Positions 25,464 through 33,655 of a stretch of DNA of 64,000 nucleotides are shown in pieces. How positions within the stretch are numbered: the stretch's first letter is position 1; each line of letters starts with the position of its first letter. Source of the DNA: Arthrobacter sp. Leaf69. Its GTDB lineage: Bacteria; Actinomycetota; Actinomycetes; Actinomycetales; Micrococcaceae. The stretch is taken from assembly GCF_001422645.1 (NCBI RefSeq), contig NZ_LMLR01000016.1:101538-165537 (forward strand). Reading direction: 5' to 3'. Position numbers and translations under genes: made by a program. Below the pieces are notes generated by a model, which saw only the letters and a program-made list of their open reading frames with translations, did not search any database and was not told the origin of the DNA.

Positions 25464-25508
25464 GCGGCGCCGGACATTCCTTTGGGGGATGTCCGTCGCC
25501 GCTTTTTT
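25464..25508 (+). terminator. Rho-independent terminator of the csbD-like gene
   Basis: GCGGCG..C-GGACAT (25464-25477) pairs with ATGTCC-G..CGCCGC (25489-25502), with an 11-nt loop and one internal mismatch, followed by TTTTTT (25503-25508). Confidence 0.9.
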
Positions 25509-25771
25509 GTGGGCAGGGTTCTTGGCTGCGCGGGCAGGCCTTTTTGCAGGCGCCCGGCCCCACCGATTCGCCACAAACGGCCGCTAACCCACCCCGGATA
25601 GCGGCCATTCTCGTCCAATGGGCGCATCGTCGGCGTAGCCGCGAACAGCACGGGCCGAGACCCGGGCTCAAGCGCCCCCACGCCCTGCACGGCGTCACCG
25701 GCCTAAACGAACGACGGCGGCCCCCTCACCGGAGGACCGCCGTCGTCTGCGTTGCTTCTTGCCCTGAACGG
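25509..25771. other. Intergenic stretch holding a REP-like palindrome
   Basis: The gene-free gap from 25449 to 25771 contains the csbD terminator and one copy of a palindromic repeat (25563-25612) that recurs at 39193-39240. I see no convincing gene. The rest is GC-rich with no clear promoter. Confidence 0.6.
25563..25612 (-). repeat. REP-like intergenic palindrome, copy 1
   Basis: Near-identical, in inverse orientation, to 39193-39240. The core is GGCCGCTAACC...GGATAGCGGCC (one mismatch in the arms), flanked by TTCGCCACAA on one side and ATTC on the other. Confidence 0.75.
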
Positions 25772-27232
25772 TTAGTTGAAGAGCGCGTTCTTGGGTTCGT
25801 TGTTCTTGACCTTGTGCCAGCCGAGCCACAGCAGCAGCGCGAAGAATGGGATGGTCGCAAGGGTCCAGAGGCCCAGGTGGAACACGTCACCGCTCTTGCT
25901 GGTCATGGTGTCGAAGCCGATCAGCACCGTGATGGCCAGCAGCGCAACGAGGCCCGCCCAGCTCGTCCAGGTTCCACCGGGCGCGGGCAGGGACGACACC
26001 TTGCCCTTGGTCTTGCGCAGCGCGATCTGGCTGGCGAAGATGGCGCCCCAGGTGAAGATCACGCCGATCGACGCGGAGTTCAGCGCAAGGTCGAAGGCGT
26101 ACGAGCCGCCGAGCCAGATGTTGAGCAGGATACCGACGAGGTACACGCCGCCGATGGCCAGAATGGCGGCATACGGCACGTGGCTCTTGGACATCTTGGT
26201 CAGCCACTCCGGAGCATGTCCATTGTTGGCCATGGTGCGGAAGATCCGGCCGATCGAGTACAGGCCGGAGTTGCAGGAGGACAGCGCGGCGGTGATGACG
26301 ATCATGTTCATAACGTCGCCCATCCAGGGAAGGCCCATCTGGCCGAACACCGTGACGAACGGCGACGTGCCGGCCACGTACTGGTCCGAGGGCAGCAGCA
26401 TGGCCAGGAGGGTCACGGAACCGACATAGAACACCACGATGCGGAAGACGACCGCGCGGATGGCCTTGGGCACTTCCTTGGCCGGGTCCTGCATTTCGCC
26501 GGCGGTGATGCCCACGAGCTCAATTCCGTTGTAGGCAAAGATCACGGCGTTCAGGACCAGGATCATGACCAGCGCACCCTTGGGGAACATCCCGCCTTCG
26601 GCTGCGAAGAGGTTGTTGACCGAGGCGTTGCCGTCGCCCACCTGGGCGTTGGTGATGACCATAAAGGTGCCCACGGCCAGGAAGATGAGGATGGCGCCCA
26701 CCTTCAGGCAGGAAGCCCAGAACTCGAATTCACCGAACGCCTTGACGCTCAGGAGGTTGACGCCCACCAGCAGCAGCAGCGCTGCGATGGCGGTCAGTTC
26801 CACCGGCACGTTGGGGAAGAAGAACTGGAAGTACAGTCCGATGGCGATCAGTTCGGCGATCCCGGTCATGGCCCAGTTGATGAAGTACATCCAGCCGGAC
26901 ACATACGCGCCCTTCTTGCCGAACATTTCGCCGGCATAGCTGACGAACGAGCCCGACGTCTGGCGGTACATGATCAGCTCGCCCAGGGCGCGCATCAGCA
27001 GGTAGGCGATGACGCCGGCAATGGCGTACGAGAAGATCAGCGCGGGACCCGTGGAGGCCAGGCGTCCGCCGGCACCCATGAAGAGGCCGACGCCGATTGC
27101 GCCGCCCATGGCGATCATGGTGACCTGCCGGCCGCTCAGGGACTTTTTGTAGCCCTCGGCGCTGAGAGTCGAGTCGACGACGGCGGATTGCGCCGTCGGG
27201 CTCTTAAGTTCTGTGGGGGTAGTTGATGGCAC
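25772..27232 (-). CDS. APC-family amino acid permease (AAT subgroup)
   Basis: 486 aa from GTG 27232, which has AAGGAA just upstream; the open frame runs on to 27322. About 12 transmembrane helices. Family marks: LSGRQVTMIAMGGAIGVGLFMGAG in helix 1, the GELIMYRQTSGSFVSYAGEMFG segment, NAVIFAYNGIELVGITAGEM in helix 6 and ALSSCNSGLYSIGRIFRTMA. The helix 3-4 pattern (SGWMYFINWAMTGIAELIAIGLY) resembles asparagine, GABA or D-Ala/Gly permeases of the AnsP/CycA/GabP group; substrate unresolved. Proton-coupled importer in the cytoplasmic membrane, monocistronic. Confidence 0.87.
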   Translation of the reverse strand: MPSTTPTELKSPTAQSAVVDSTLSAEGYKKSLSGRQVTMIAMGGAIGVGLFMGAGGRLASTGPALIFSYAIAGVIAYLLMRALGELIMYRQTSGSFVSYAGEMFGKKGAYVSGWMYFINWAMTGIAELIAIGLYFQFFFPNVPVELTAIAALLLLVGVNLLSVKAFGEFEFWASCLKVGAILIFLAVGTFMVITNAQVGDGNASVNNLFAAEGGMFPKGALVMILVLNAVIFAYNGIELVGITAGEMQDPAKEVPKAIRAVVFRIVVFYVGSVTLLAMLLPSDQYVAGTSPFVTVFGQMGLPWMGDVMNMIVITAALSSCNSGLYSIGRIFRTMANNGHAPEWLTKMSKSHVPYAAILAIGGVYLVGILLNIWLGGSYAFDLALNSASIGVIFTWGAIFASQIALRKTKGKVSSLPAPGGTWTSWAGLVALLAITVLIGFDTMTSKSGDVFHLGLWTLATIPFFALLLWLGWHKVKNNEPKNALFN

Positions 27233-27575
27233 AGCTGTTTCCTTGTAGGTCGAGGTATGGCCGGGACAGGACCGTGGATTCAAGTACACAAAATTCGGGC
27301 CCAAGCCCCCGGAAGGGACCAAGGCGTGTACCGAACCTCACAAGTGTCGAAGCTCGCGCGGCTCATCCATCGTACTAGCATTCAGGACCCCGGCGTGACC
27401 CGGGCTACATCCCAGGCCGCCCGCGAACCGCAGTAATAGCGATGTTTTGACGCAAAAGCGCTGGTCAGGGCGTTGCTTCCATTACTCTGAGCATGCCGGC
27501 GAGGGATTTTCCTGGCCGGGGCGCCTGCACCGTCACTGCAGGCCGTGGCAGTAACGCCGTGATTCAGGGGGGAAC
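27233..27575. other. Divergent intergenic region
   Basis: 343 nt between the permease (minus) and the lipoprotein gene (plus). It must hold both promoters. I see a GGGGGG ribosome binding site before the lipoprotein ATG, and no ORF, repeat or hairpin I can support. Confidence 0.5.
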
Positions 27576-28034
27576 ATGAAACAGAGAGCGCTACTGCCTG
27601 CAGTGCTGCTTCTCGTATTGGCGGGGTGTTCGAGCGGCGGTTCCGGCCCGGCCGGACCCAGCGAGAGCCGCACAGCAGCAACGCCAGCAGCATCAGCACC
27701 ACAAACATCAGCATCTCCGGCGCCGGGTACCTCCGAGCCCGCCGATGTTTCCACGTCGCTGAACGCACCCGACGCCTTGCAGCAGCACGTCTGCACCGCA
27801 ACAGCCGACGGGTCGTGGTCCTTCAAGGGGACCCTCGTCAACAACAGCGACAAGAACAAAGTGTTTTCCGTGGCAATCGGGGTCACCGCGGGCCCGGCGG
27901 TGGCAGGGCACACGCTCATCACCAAAACAGTTCCCGCCGGCCAGTCGGCTGACATAGCCGCGGCGAACTTCGCCAAGACCAAAGACAGCAACGGTACCTG
28001 CACGCCAGTCGTCTCCGTAGAGGATGCCCCATGA
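27576..28034 (+). CDS. Small secreted lipoprotein coupled to an L,D-transpeptidase gene
   Basis: 152 aa. Signal peptide with lipobox LAGC, Cys18 being the lipidation site, so it is anchored outside the membrane. Residues 19-62 are a Ser/Ala/Pro/Thr-rich linker. The remaining about 90 residues look like a beta-sandwich (FxLYD-like) domain: WSFKGTLVNNSDKNKVFSVAIGVTAG, then VPAGQSADI. Two cysteines (CTATADG and GTCTPV) may form a disulfide. The stop overlaps the next gene by 4 nt (ATGA), which links it to the cell-wall enzyme downstream. Specific function unknown. Confidence 0.75.
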   Translation: MKQRALLPAVLLLVLAGCSSGGSGPAGPSESRTAATPAASAPQTSASPAPGTSEPADVSTSLNAPDALQQHVCTATADGSWSFKGTLVNNSDKNKVFSVAIGVTAGPAVAGHTLITKTVPAGQSADIAAANFAKTKDSNGTCTPVVSVEDAP

Positions 28035-29926
28035 AAAAGAAGCTGCTTCTCATCACGGCGGTGATCGTCGGGCTGACGGCCGGGCCGCTGACGGTCGGGC
28101 CGGCCTTCGCCGATGACGCAACGGTTGCTCCGACGCCAACCACCCTGGCGGCCACGCCAACCGGAACACCGACGCCGACCGGGACCGCCCCGGTCCCCGC
28201 CGTACCGGCTCCGGAAGGCACCGCCACTGCGACTGCAACAGCAACGGCGAAACCCACCGCGGAGGAGACACTGCCCCTGGTCGAACCAACGCCGACGCCG
28301 AGCCCGACGGAAGAGCCGACGCCTCCGGCCTTCGTCGTCCAAGGACCCTTCGAGGCGAAGTGGACTTCACTGAAGGGTGCCGCCGGCCCCCTCGGTGAAC
28401 CGACCGCCAACCAGGTCTGCTCACTCGGCGTCTGCAGCCAGGCGTTCGAAGGCGGATCCATTTTCTGGACCTCGGCAACGGGGGCGCACCCGGTCCTGCG
28501 GACCGAGGGACACACCGGCCCCCGCTGGCATGCCAAGGGCGGCCTGGCGCTTTACGGCCATCCCGTCACGGATGAGACTGCCGTGTCCGGCGGAACGCTC
28601 CAGAAGTTCTCCAGCGGCCGCGTGGTGGCATGGACCGGAACGAAGTTTCTGGAATTCTCCGCCCGAAGCGGCATCGGGAGCCGTTGGGCCGCCGCCGGCG
28701 GCGAGGCAGTCCTTGGCCTCCCCGTCGCTGCCGAGGCCTGTGGGCTGAAGGCATCCGGATGCTTCCAGCAGTTCGACAAGGGCCAGATCTACTGGGCACC
28801 GGGAATCGGCGGCCACGTCGTCTGGGGCGGGATTTTGGGCCGCTGGAAGGCAGGCGGAGCGCAGAACAGTGTGCTGGGTTACCCGGTAACGGAAGAAACC
28901 TGCGGCCTGACTGCCAGTGGCTGCGTGCAGCGCTTCCAGGGTGGCAGCATCTTCTGGTCGCCCGCCACGGGCCCGCACGTGGCCCGCGGCGCCATCGGAA
29001 GCCGGTATTCCGCCGTCGGATCGTCGCGAAGTATGCTGGGCTACCCGCTCGCCAGCGAGACCTGCGGACAAGCCGCCAGTGGCTGCGTGCAGCGTTTCCA
29101 GGGCGGACGCATCTACTGGTCGCCCACCACGGGTGCCTGGATTTCCGGCCGGGGGATCGACAGCAAGTTCATCTCAGCCGGCGGCCCCGGTGGCTCGCTG
29201 GGGTACCCCATCGCGAGCGAGCGTTGCGTTGGCAGCGCCTGCGTGCAGTCCTACCAGCGCGGGGAAATCACCTGGTCCCGCTCCGCCGGGACCAGGGTCT
29301 ATGGCATGTCTGAATGCCACAAGCTCAACAACGGCCAGTCCAAGTACCCTACGCACGGCGCGAACCGTGTCCTCCTCACCTGGACCTCGGGCTACGGAGT
29401 GTCCCACGCGACCAACCTGTACTGCATGAACGTCGCCGGAGCTTATGTGCCGGACTGGCGGACTGACGGCTACGTCGGTGCCTCAGGTTTCAAGCCGCCG
29501 GGCGTCCCGTCCGGTCCCACCCGGAACCTGTACTCCCCCACCGGCTCGTATTCCGTGACGGAAGCCTTCGGTCTGGGCAACCCGGGCACGAAGCTTCCTT
29601 ACCGTACACTGAACCCCCGTTCGCGGTGGGGCGGTAACCCTTGGACGGCGACGTACAACAAGTACCACGAGTCGTCCTCCTGGGTGGGCTATGACGAGAA
29701 CATGTGGTGGTTCGCGAGCGGCGGCTACTACCGCCAGGGCGCAGTCATCAACTACAACCGGCCCAACATCGTCCAGGACGCCGGCTTCGCCATTTTCCTG
29801 CACATGAACAAGGTGCCGACAGCCGGATGCATCTCGCTCGATGACTGGGCCGTGGTGGACTACCTCCGCAAGTCCACCCCGGGCGACCGGATCATCATGG
29901 GTACGTACGGGTCCCTGTTCCGTTAG
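28031..29926 (+). CDS. Secreted LGFP-repeat L,D-transpeptidase
   Basis: 631 aa. Signal peptide (MKKKLLLITAVIVGLTAGP.., cleavage near AFA at about 28) followed by a Thr/Pro/Ala-rich linker to about residue 100. Six LGFP-type repeats follow (LGEPTAN, YGHPVTD, LGLPVAA, LGYPVTE, LGYPLAS, LGYPIAS, each with an F/YxxGxIxW strand), a module that binds the actinobacterial cell envelope. The C-terminal YkuD-type L,D-transpeptidase domain has His591 and Cys600 in HMNKVPTAGCISL. It should form 3-3 peptidoglycan crosslinks or attach proteins to the wall. Coupled to the lipoprotein gene upstream. A triple 20-bp repeat starts at its stop codon. Confidence 0.85.
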   Translation: MKKKLLLITAVIVGLTAGPLTVGPAFADDATVAPTPTTLAATPTGTPTPTGTAPVPAVPAPEGTATATATATAKPTAEETLPLVEPTPTPSPTEEPTPPAFVVQGPFEAKWTSLKGAAGPLGEPTANQVCSLGVCSQAFEGGSIFWTSATGAHPVLRTEGHTGPRWHAKGGLALYGHPVTDETAVSGGTLQKFSSGRVVAWTGTKFLEFSARSGIGSRWAAAGGEAVLGLPVAAEACGLKASGCFQQFDKGQIYWAPGIGGHVVWGGILGRWKAGGAQNSVLGYPVTEETCGLTASGCVQRFQGGSIFWSPATGPHVARGAIGSRYSAVGSSRSMLGYPLASETCGQAASGCVQRFQGGRIYWSPTTGAWISGRGIDSKFISAGGPGGSLGYPIASERCVGSACVQSYQRGEITWSRSAGTRVYGMSECHKLNNGQSKYPTHGANRVLLTWTSGYGVSHATNLYCMNVAGAYVPDWRTDGYVGASGFKPPGVPSGPTRNLYSPTGSYSVTEAFGLGNPGTKLPYRTLNPRSRWGGNPWTATYNKYHESSSWVGYDENMWWFASGGYYRQGAVINYNRPNIVQDAGFAIFLHMNKVPTAGCISLDDWAVVDYLRKSTPGDRIIMGTYGSLFR

Positions 29927-29979
29927 ATCTGGAACAGGTCCGTTAGATCCAGAGCAGTTCCGTTAGATCCTGAGCACTT
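29920..29979 (+). repeat. Three 20-bp direct repeats spanning the stop codon
   Basis: CCGTTAGATC begins at 29920, 29940 and 29960, each followed by a related 10-nt tail (TGGAACAGGT, CAGAGCAGTT, CTGAGCACTT). The first copy supplies the last Arg codon and the TAG stop of the transpeptidase gene. The exact 20-bp period suggests recent slippage duplication. Confidence 0.85.
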
Positions 29980-29991
29980 GCAATCCCAATA

Positions 29992-30025
29992 GCTAACGCC
30001 CGGCGCCCTCGGCCCGGGCGTTAGC
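29992..30025. terminator. Bidirectional hairpin between convergent genes
   Basis: GCTAACGCCCG (29992-30002) and CGGGCGTTAGC (30015-30025) form a perfect 11-bp stem. It lies between the convergent transpeptidase and ABC-permease genes. There is no T-run, so efficiency is uncertain. Confidence 0.6.
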
Positions 30026-30064
30026 CGTATCCGGGGCCCGTCGCCGGACGCGGCCCGGGCCGCA

Positions 30065-30940
30065 TCAGGCGGCGAGCGCTGCCACTTTCCGGCGCCGGGC
30101 CATCGCCAGCCGGGTGCCGATCAGCCCCTGCCGCGGGCTGAACAGATAGACGACGGCGAACGCGGCCCCCTGCGTCAGGACCACCATGGCGCCCGAGGCG
30201 GTGTCCAGGTAGTAGCTGAGATAGATCCCGGCGATGGAACACACTGCGGAGATGACCGGGGCGATCACGAGCATGCGGGAGAACCGGTCCGTCAACAGGT
30301 ACGCCGTGGCTCCGGGAATGATCAGCATGGCCACCACCAGCACCACGCCCACGGTCTGCAGCGCCACCACGGAGGTCAGCGCCAGCAGGCCCAGCAACAG
30401 GGCACCGAGGCGTTTCGGGGACAGCCCTATTGCATGGGCGTGCGTGGGGTCAAAGGCGTACAACGTGAGGTCACGCCGCTTGAGAATCAGAATGGCAAAG
30501 GCGACGACTCCCAGCACCAGAACCTGGATGAGGTCGGGAACGCTGACGCCGAGCAGATTTCCGAAAATGATGTGGTTGAGGTCTGTCTGGCTCGGCGTGA
30601 CCGAGATGAGCACCAGGCCCAGGGCGAACAGCGACGTGAACACGATCCCGATCGCCGCGTCTTCCTTCACCCGGCTGGTGTTGCGGACCACCCCGATCAG
30701 GGTTACGGCGATGAGGGCGAACACGAGCGCTCCCAGCGCGAACGGGGCACCGACGATGTAGGCGAGCACAACCCCGGGCAGCACGGCGTGGGAGACTGCG
30801 TCCCCCATCAGCGACCAGCCGATCAGCACCAGCCAGCAGCTCAGCACGGCGCAGACGATGGCCGCGAGCGCCGTGGTGACGATGGCGCGGACCATGAAGT
30901 CATAACTCAGCGGTTCCAGCAGGAGGTCAAAGAGGTCCAT
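30065..30940 (-). CDS. Manganese/zinc ABC transporter permease
   Basis: 291 aa, about 8-9 transmembrane helices, ABC-3 family (MntB/ZnuB/TroC type). Typical segments are LVLIGWSLMGDAVSHAVLPGVVLAY near residue 45 and FDPTHAHAIGLSPKRL around 165, where conserved His/Asp residues line the family. It forms the membrane channel with the ATPase (30944-31738) and the lipoprotein (31735-32703). ATG 30940 starts 3 nt after the ATPase stop. Mn2+ is the likelier ion given the MntR/DtxR-like operator upstream of the operon; zinc and iron remain possible. Confidence 0.88.
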   Translation of the reverse strand: MDLFDLLLEPLSYDFMVRAIVTTALAAIVCAVLSCWLVLIGWSLMGDAVSHAVLPGVVLAYIVGAPFALGALVFALIAVTLIGVVRNTSRVKEDAAIGIVFTSLFALGLVLISVTPSQTDLNHIIFGNLLGVSVPDLIQVLVLGVVAFAILILKRRDLTLYAFDPTHAHAIGLSPKRLGALLLGLLALTSVVALQTVGVVLVVAMLIIPGATAYLLTDRFSRMLVIAPVISAVCSIAGIYLSYYLDTASGAMVVLTQGAAFAVVYLFSPRQGLIGTRLAMARRRKVAALAA

Positions 30941-30943
30941 GGC

Positions 30944-31738
30944 TCAGTTCCTCCCCGGCTGGTTCGAAACGCCGCGGGCCGGAAGGTCCCGGTCAGGGCC
31001 GGGGAGCTCCCGGTTGAGGACGTCGAGCCCGAAGGCTTTTGCCAGGTGCTCCGGCTGCAGCACCACCTCGGGCGGGCCGTGCATCAGGACCTTGCGCATC
31101 AGGAGCACCGCCTCGTCGCAGAGCTGGGGCAGGGCGTGCAGGTCATGGGTGGAAATGAGGATGGTGCAGCCATCGGCGGCGAGTTCCTTCAGCAGGCGCG
31201 TAATCGTGGCCTCCGAGCGTTTGTCCACCCCGGCGAACGGCTCGTCCAGGAGCATGATGGTGGCGCCCTGGGCGATTCCGCGGGCCACGAACGCACGCTT
31301 TTTCTGCCCGCCGGAGAGCTGGCCGATCTGCCGGTTGGCGAATTCGGACAGCTCCACCCGGTCCAGGGCGAGGTCGACGGCGTCGCGGTCCGCCTTGGAC
31401 GAGCGGCGGGTGAAGCCTTGGTGCCCGTAGCGGCCCATCATCACTACATCGCGGACGGACAGCGGGAACTGCCAGTCCACGTCCTCGCTTTGCGGGACAT
31501 AGCCGATTCCGCCCGACTTGCGCGCTTTCGCCGGAGGTTCGCCGTTGATGAGGACACGGCCGGCGTCGGGCTTGACCATTCCCATGATCGCCTTGAACAA
31601 CGTGGATTTGCCGGACCCGTTCATGCCCACTAGCCCGCAGATCCGGGCCGCATCCACGGAGAGGGAGGCGGCGTCGAGCGCCAGGACCTCCCCGTAGTGG
31701 ACGGTGACGTGGTCCACCAAAATTGCCGGATTGCTCAT
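30944..31738 (-). CDS. Manganese/zinc ABC transporter ATP-binding protein
   Basis: 264 aa. ATG 31738 overlaps the substrate-binding protein stop (ATGA). Walker A GMNGSGKS (38-45), Q-loop YVPQSEDVDWQFP typical of the Mn/Zn subfamily, signature LSGGQKKR, Walker B TIMLLDEPFAGVD and switch His in STHDLHAL. It energises uptake of the divalent metal together with the adjacent permease and lipoprotein. Confidence 0.92.
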   Translation of the reverse strand: MSNPAILVDHVTVHYGEVLALDAASLSVDAARICGLVGMNGSGKSTLFKAIMGMVKPDAGRVLINGEPPAKARKSGGIGYVPQSEDVDWQFPLSVRDVVMMGRYGHQGFTRRSSKADRDAVDLALDRVELSEFANRQIGQLSGGQKKRAFVARGIAQGATIMLLDEPFAGVDKRSEATITRLLKELAADGCTILISTHDLHALPQLCDEAVLLMRKVLMHGPPEVVLQPEHLAKAFGLDVLNRELPGPDRDLPARGVSNQPGRN

Positions 31739-32703
31739 GATGCCGCTCCCGTCAGGCCTTCGGTGATGATTTTGGAATCGTGCCGGATCATGTCCAGGTA
31801 GGTGGGGACGGGGCCGTCCGCCTCGGAGAGCGAATCGACGTACAGCACGCCGCCGAACGCCGACCCCGTCGCGTCCACCACCTGGCGCATGGGGGCGTCC
31901 GACACCGTGGACTCGCAGAAGACGGCGGGGACCTTGTTGGCCTTCACGAATTCGATGGCTTTGGTGATCTGCTGCGGGGTGGCCTGCTGTTCGGCGTTGA
32001 CGGCCCAGATGTAAACCTCGCGGAGGCCGGCGTCGCGCGTCAGGTACGAGAAGGCGCCCTCGCATGTCACCAGGGCACGCTGCGCCTCGGGGACGGTTGC
32101 GAGCTTCCGGACCATTTCGTCCTTCACGGACTGCAGCTTGGCCTTGTAGGCTGCGCCGTTCGCTTCGAAGGCCGCGGCGTTGGCCGGATCAAGCTCCGAG
32201 AACGCCTTCACCATGTTGTCCACGTAGAGCTGCACGTTGACCGGCGACATCCACGCGTGCGGGTTTGGCTTGCCCTCGTAGGAGTCTTCGCTGATGGACA
32301 TCACTTCCACGCCTTCGCTCACCACGGCATGCGGAACGTCCAGGCCCTCAACGAACTGGGCAAACCAGGCCTCAAGGTTCAGTCCGTTGTCCAGGATCAG
32401 GTCAGCTTTGGATGCTTTGCGGATATCCCCGGGCGTGGGCTCGTATCCGTGGATCTCGGCGCCGGCCTTGGTGATGGACTCGACCTGCAGCTTGTCCCCC
32501 GCCACGTTCTGCGCCACGTCGGCCAGCACGGTGAAGGTGGTCAGCACCACCGGCTTCTCGTCACCGGCCACCGACCCCTGCCCCACACCCCCGCACGCGG
32601 CCAGGGACAGTCCGAGCAGAGCCGCGGCGACGGCGGCGCCAACGCCGCGGAGGCGGGGAGTTCGGCCAACGACTTTGGTGGACCGAAACAAAATATTAGG
32701 CAT
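31735..32703 (-). CDS. Metal-binding lipoprotein of the manganese/zinc ABC transporter
   Basis: 322 aa, cluster A-I substrate-binding protein. Signal peptide with lipobox LAAC, Cys37. Metal ligands expected for the family are visible: His in KAGAEIHGYEP, His in KPNPHAWMSP, Glu in CEGAFSYL and an Asp near the C-terminus in VLYVDSLSE. The Glu/Asp set with two His fits Mn-type PsaA/MntC proteins. The start ATG lies 7 nt after a perfect TATAAT and has no ribosome binding site, so it appears leaderless. First gene of the three-gene operon. Confidence 0.88.
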   Translation of the reverse strand: MPNILFRSTKVVGRTPRLRGVGAAVAAALLGLSLAACGGVGQGSVAGDEKPVVLTTFTVLADVAQNVAGDKLQVESITKAGAEIHGYEPTPGDIRKASKADLILDNGLNLEAWFAQFVEGLDVPHAVVSEGVEVMSISEDSYEGKPNPHAWMSPVNVQLYVDNMVKAFSELDPANAAAFEANGAAYKAKLQSVKDEMVRKLATVPEAQRALVTCEGAFSYLTRDAGLREVYIWAVNAEQQATPQQITKAIEFVKANKVPAVFCESTVSDAPMRQVVDATGSAFGGVLYVDSLSEADGPVPTYLDMIRHDSKIITEGLTGAAS

Positions 32704-32716
32704 ACCGAATATTATA
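32692..32716 (-). promoter_or_regulatory. MntR/DtxR-like operator over a leaderless promoter
   Basis: AATATTAGG (32692-32700) and CCGAATATT (32705-32713) are 9-bp inverted arms with one mismatch, straddling the ATG (32703-32701). On the gene's strand a perfect -10 TATAAT (32716-32711) is 7 nt from the ATG. A metal-loaded repressor here would block both initiation steps. Confidence 0.65.
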
Positions 32717-32743
32717 CGTGACTCGGCCCTTCGGCTGCGGCGC

Positions 32744-32755
32744 TAGGCTGGTGGC
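32744..32755 (+). promoter_or_regulatory. Leaderless-type promoter of the CPBP protease gene
   Basis: TAGGCT (32744-32749), 6-nt gap, then ATG 32756; no ribosome binding site. Confidence 0.55.
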
Positions 32756-33517
32756 ATGGGCACCGCTCTCCGCACACCACCGGCGCCGCGGCCGGAACTG
32801 TACCGGTTCTCGCGGCTCGATTTCATCACGGCAGGCATGTATGTGGCCGTCGCCGTCTTCTTCGCTGTGGCCGGCGGGCTGCTGGTGCCGCTGATGCTCC
32901 AGCTGTCGCCCAACCCTGCCGTGGCGTCCTACTCCGTCAATCTGATCTTCTACGGCGGCATCGGGGTCCTGGCACTGGCCGCCGTCCGGCACGTCGCCGC
33001 CCGGGATCTCAAGGTCCTCGCCACGAGGCCCTGGTTTACGATGCTGATGGTCCCCCTCGCGGTGGTGGCCATGATGATCCTCACCGCGGTCCTCGTCTCG
33101 CTCACCGGGCCGCCGCAGACGTCCGCCAACCAGGCCGGCCTGCAGGCGCTCATGCAGCAGGTGCCGGCCTGGCTGATGGTGCCGCTGCTGGTGATCGTGG
33201 GCCCCTTTGTGGAGGAGTACATCTTCCGGCACCTGCTGATCGGCAAGCTCAGCCGCCGCGTCAACTTGTGGGTGTGCTGTGCCTTGTCCGTGGTGCTCTT
33301 CGCCGCCCTGCATATTGTCGGACAGGAAGACCTGACCCTGCCGGTGCTGATGCCCTACCTCGCGATGGGCGCGGTCCTCGTTTTCGTGTATGTCTGGACC
33401 GGCAAGAACGTGATGTTTGCCTACTTCGTGCACGCCTCCAAGAACTTGCTGGCCGTCGTTTTCATCTATGCCATCCCGCCGGAACTCATGGAGCAGCTCC
33501 AGAACGCCCAGCCCTGA
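32756..33517 (+). CDS. CPBP-family intramembrane metalloprotease
   Basis: 253 aa, about 6-7 transmembrane helices. The defining motif EEYIFR (Glu153, Glu154, Arg158) lies in a membrane segment, followed by the second and third motifs with FAALHIV and FAYFVHASKN, whose His residues complete the metal site. The family contains CAAX-processing proteases and bacteriocin-immunity proteins; the substrate here is unknown. It appears leaderless and is divergent from the Mn transporter operon. A long perfect-stem hairpin follows its stop. Confidence 0.85.
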   Translation: MGTALRTPPAPRPELYRFSRLDFITAGMYVAVAVFFAVAGGLLVPLMLQLSPNPAVASYSVNLIFYGGIGVLALAAVRHVAARDLKVLATRPWFTMLMVPLAVVAMMILTAVLVSLTGPPQTSANQAGLQALMQQVPAWLMVPLLVIVGPFVEEYIFRHLLIGKLSRRVNLWVCCALSVVLFAALHIVGQEDLTLPVLMPYLAMGAVLVFVYVWTGKNVMFAYFVHASKNLLAVVFIYAIPPELMEQLQNAQP

Positions 33518-33521
33518 CCAA

Positions 33522-33590
33522 AAGCAACGCGGGGTCACCGCCGGCCCATTCCGCCGCCCATTATGGGCGCTAAGTCACCCCGCGTTGCTT
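33522..33590 (+). terminator. Long hairpin after the CPBP gene
   Basis: AAGCAACGCGGGGT (33522-33535) and ACCCCGCGTTGCTT (33577-33590) are perfect 14-bp arms. The 41-nt loop itself holds a GC-rich inner hairpin (near GCCGCCC/GGGCGC). Ends in CTTGG rather than a T-run. Likely a terminator or mRNA end. Confidence 0.65.
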
Positions 33591-33643
33591 GGTGCGTGGC
33601 CGGAACTTGCTTCTGGGACCTACCGCCGCGGGCCCCGGCGTCG

Positions 33644-33655
33644 TAGTTTCTTTCC
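33644..33655 (+). promoter_or_regulatory. Leaderless-type promoter of the VOC gene
   Basis: TAGTTT (33644-33649), 6-nt gap, ATG 33656. Confidence 0.5.

Noticed and set aside
33522..33590. Attachment site or mobile element end
   Set aside because: The 14-bp perfect inverted repeat follows a stop codon at terminator distance, and no integrase or transposase is present.
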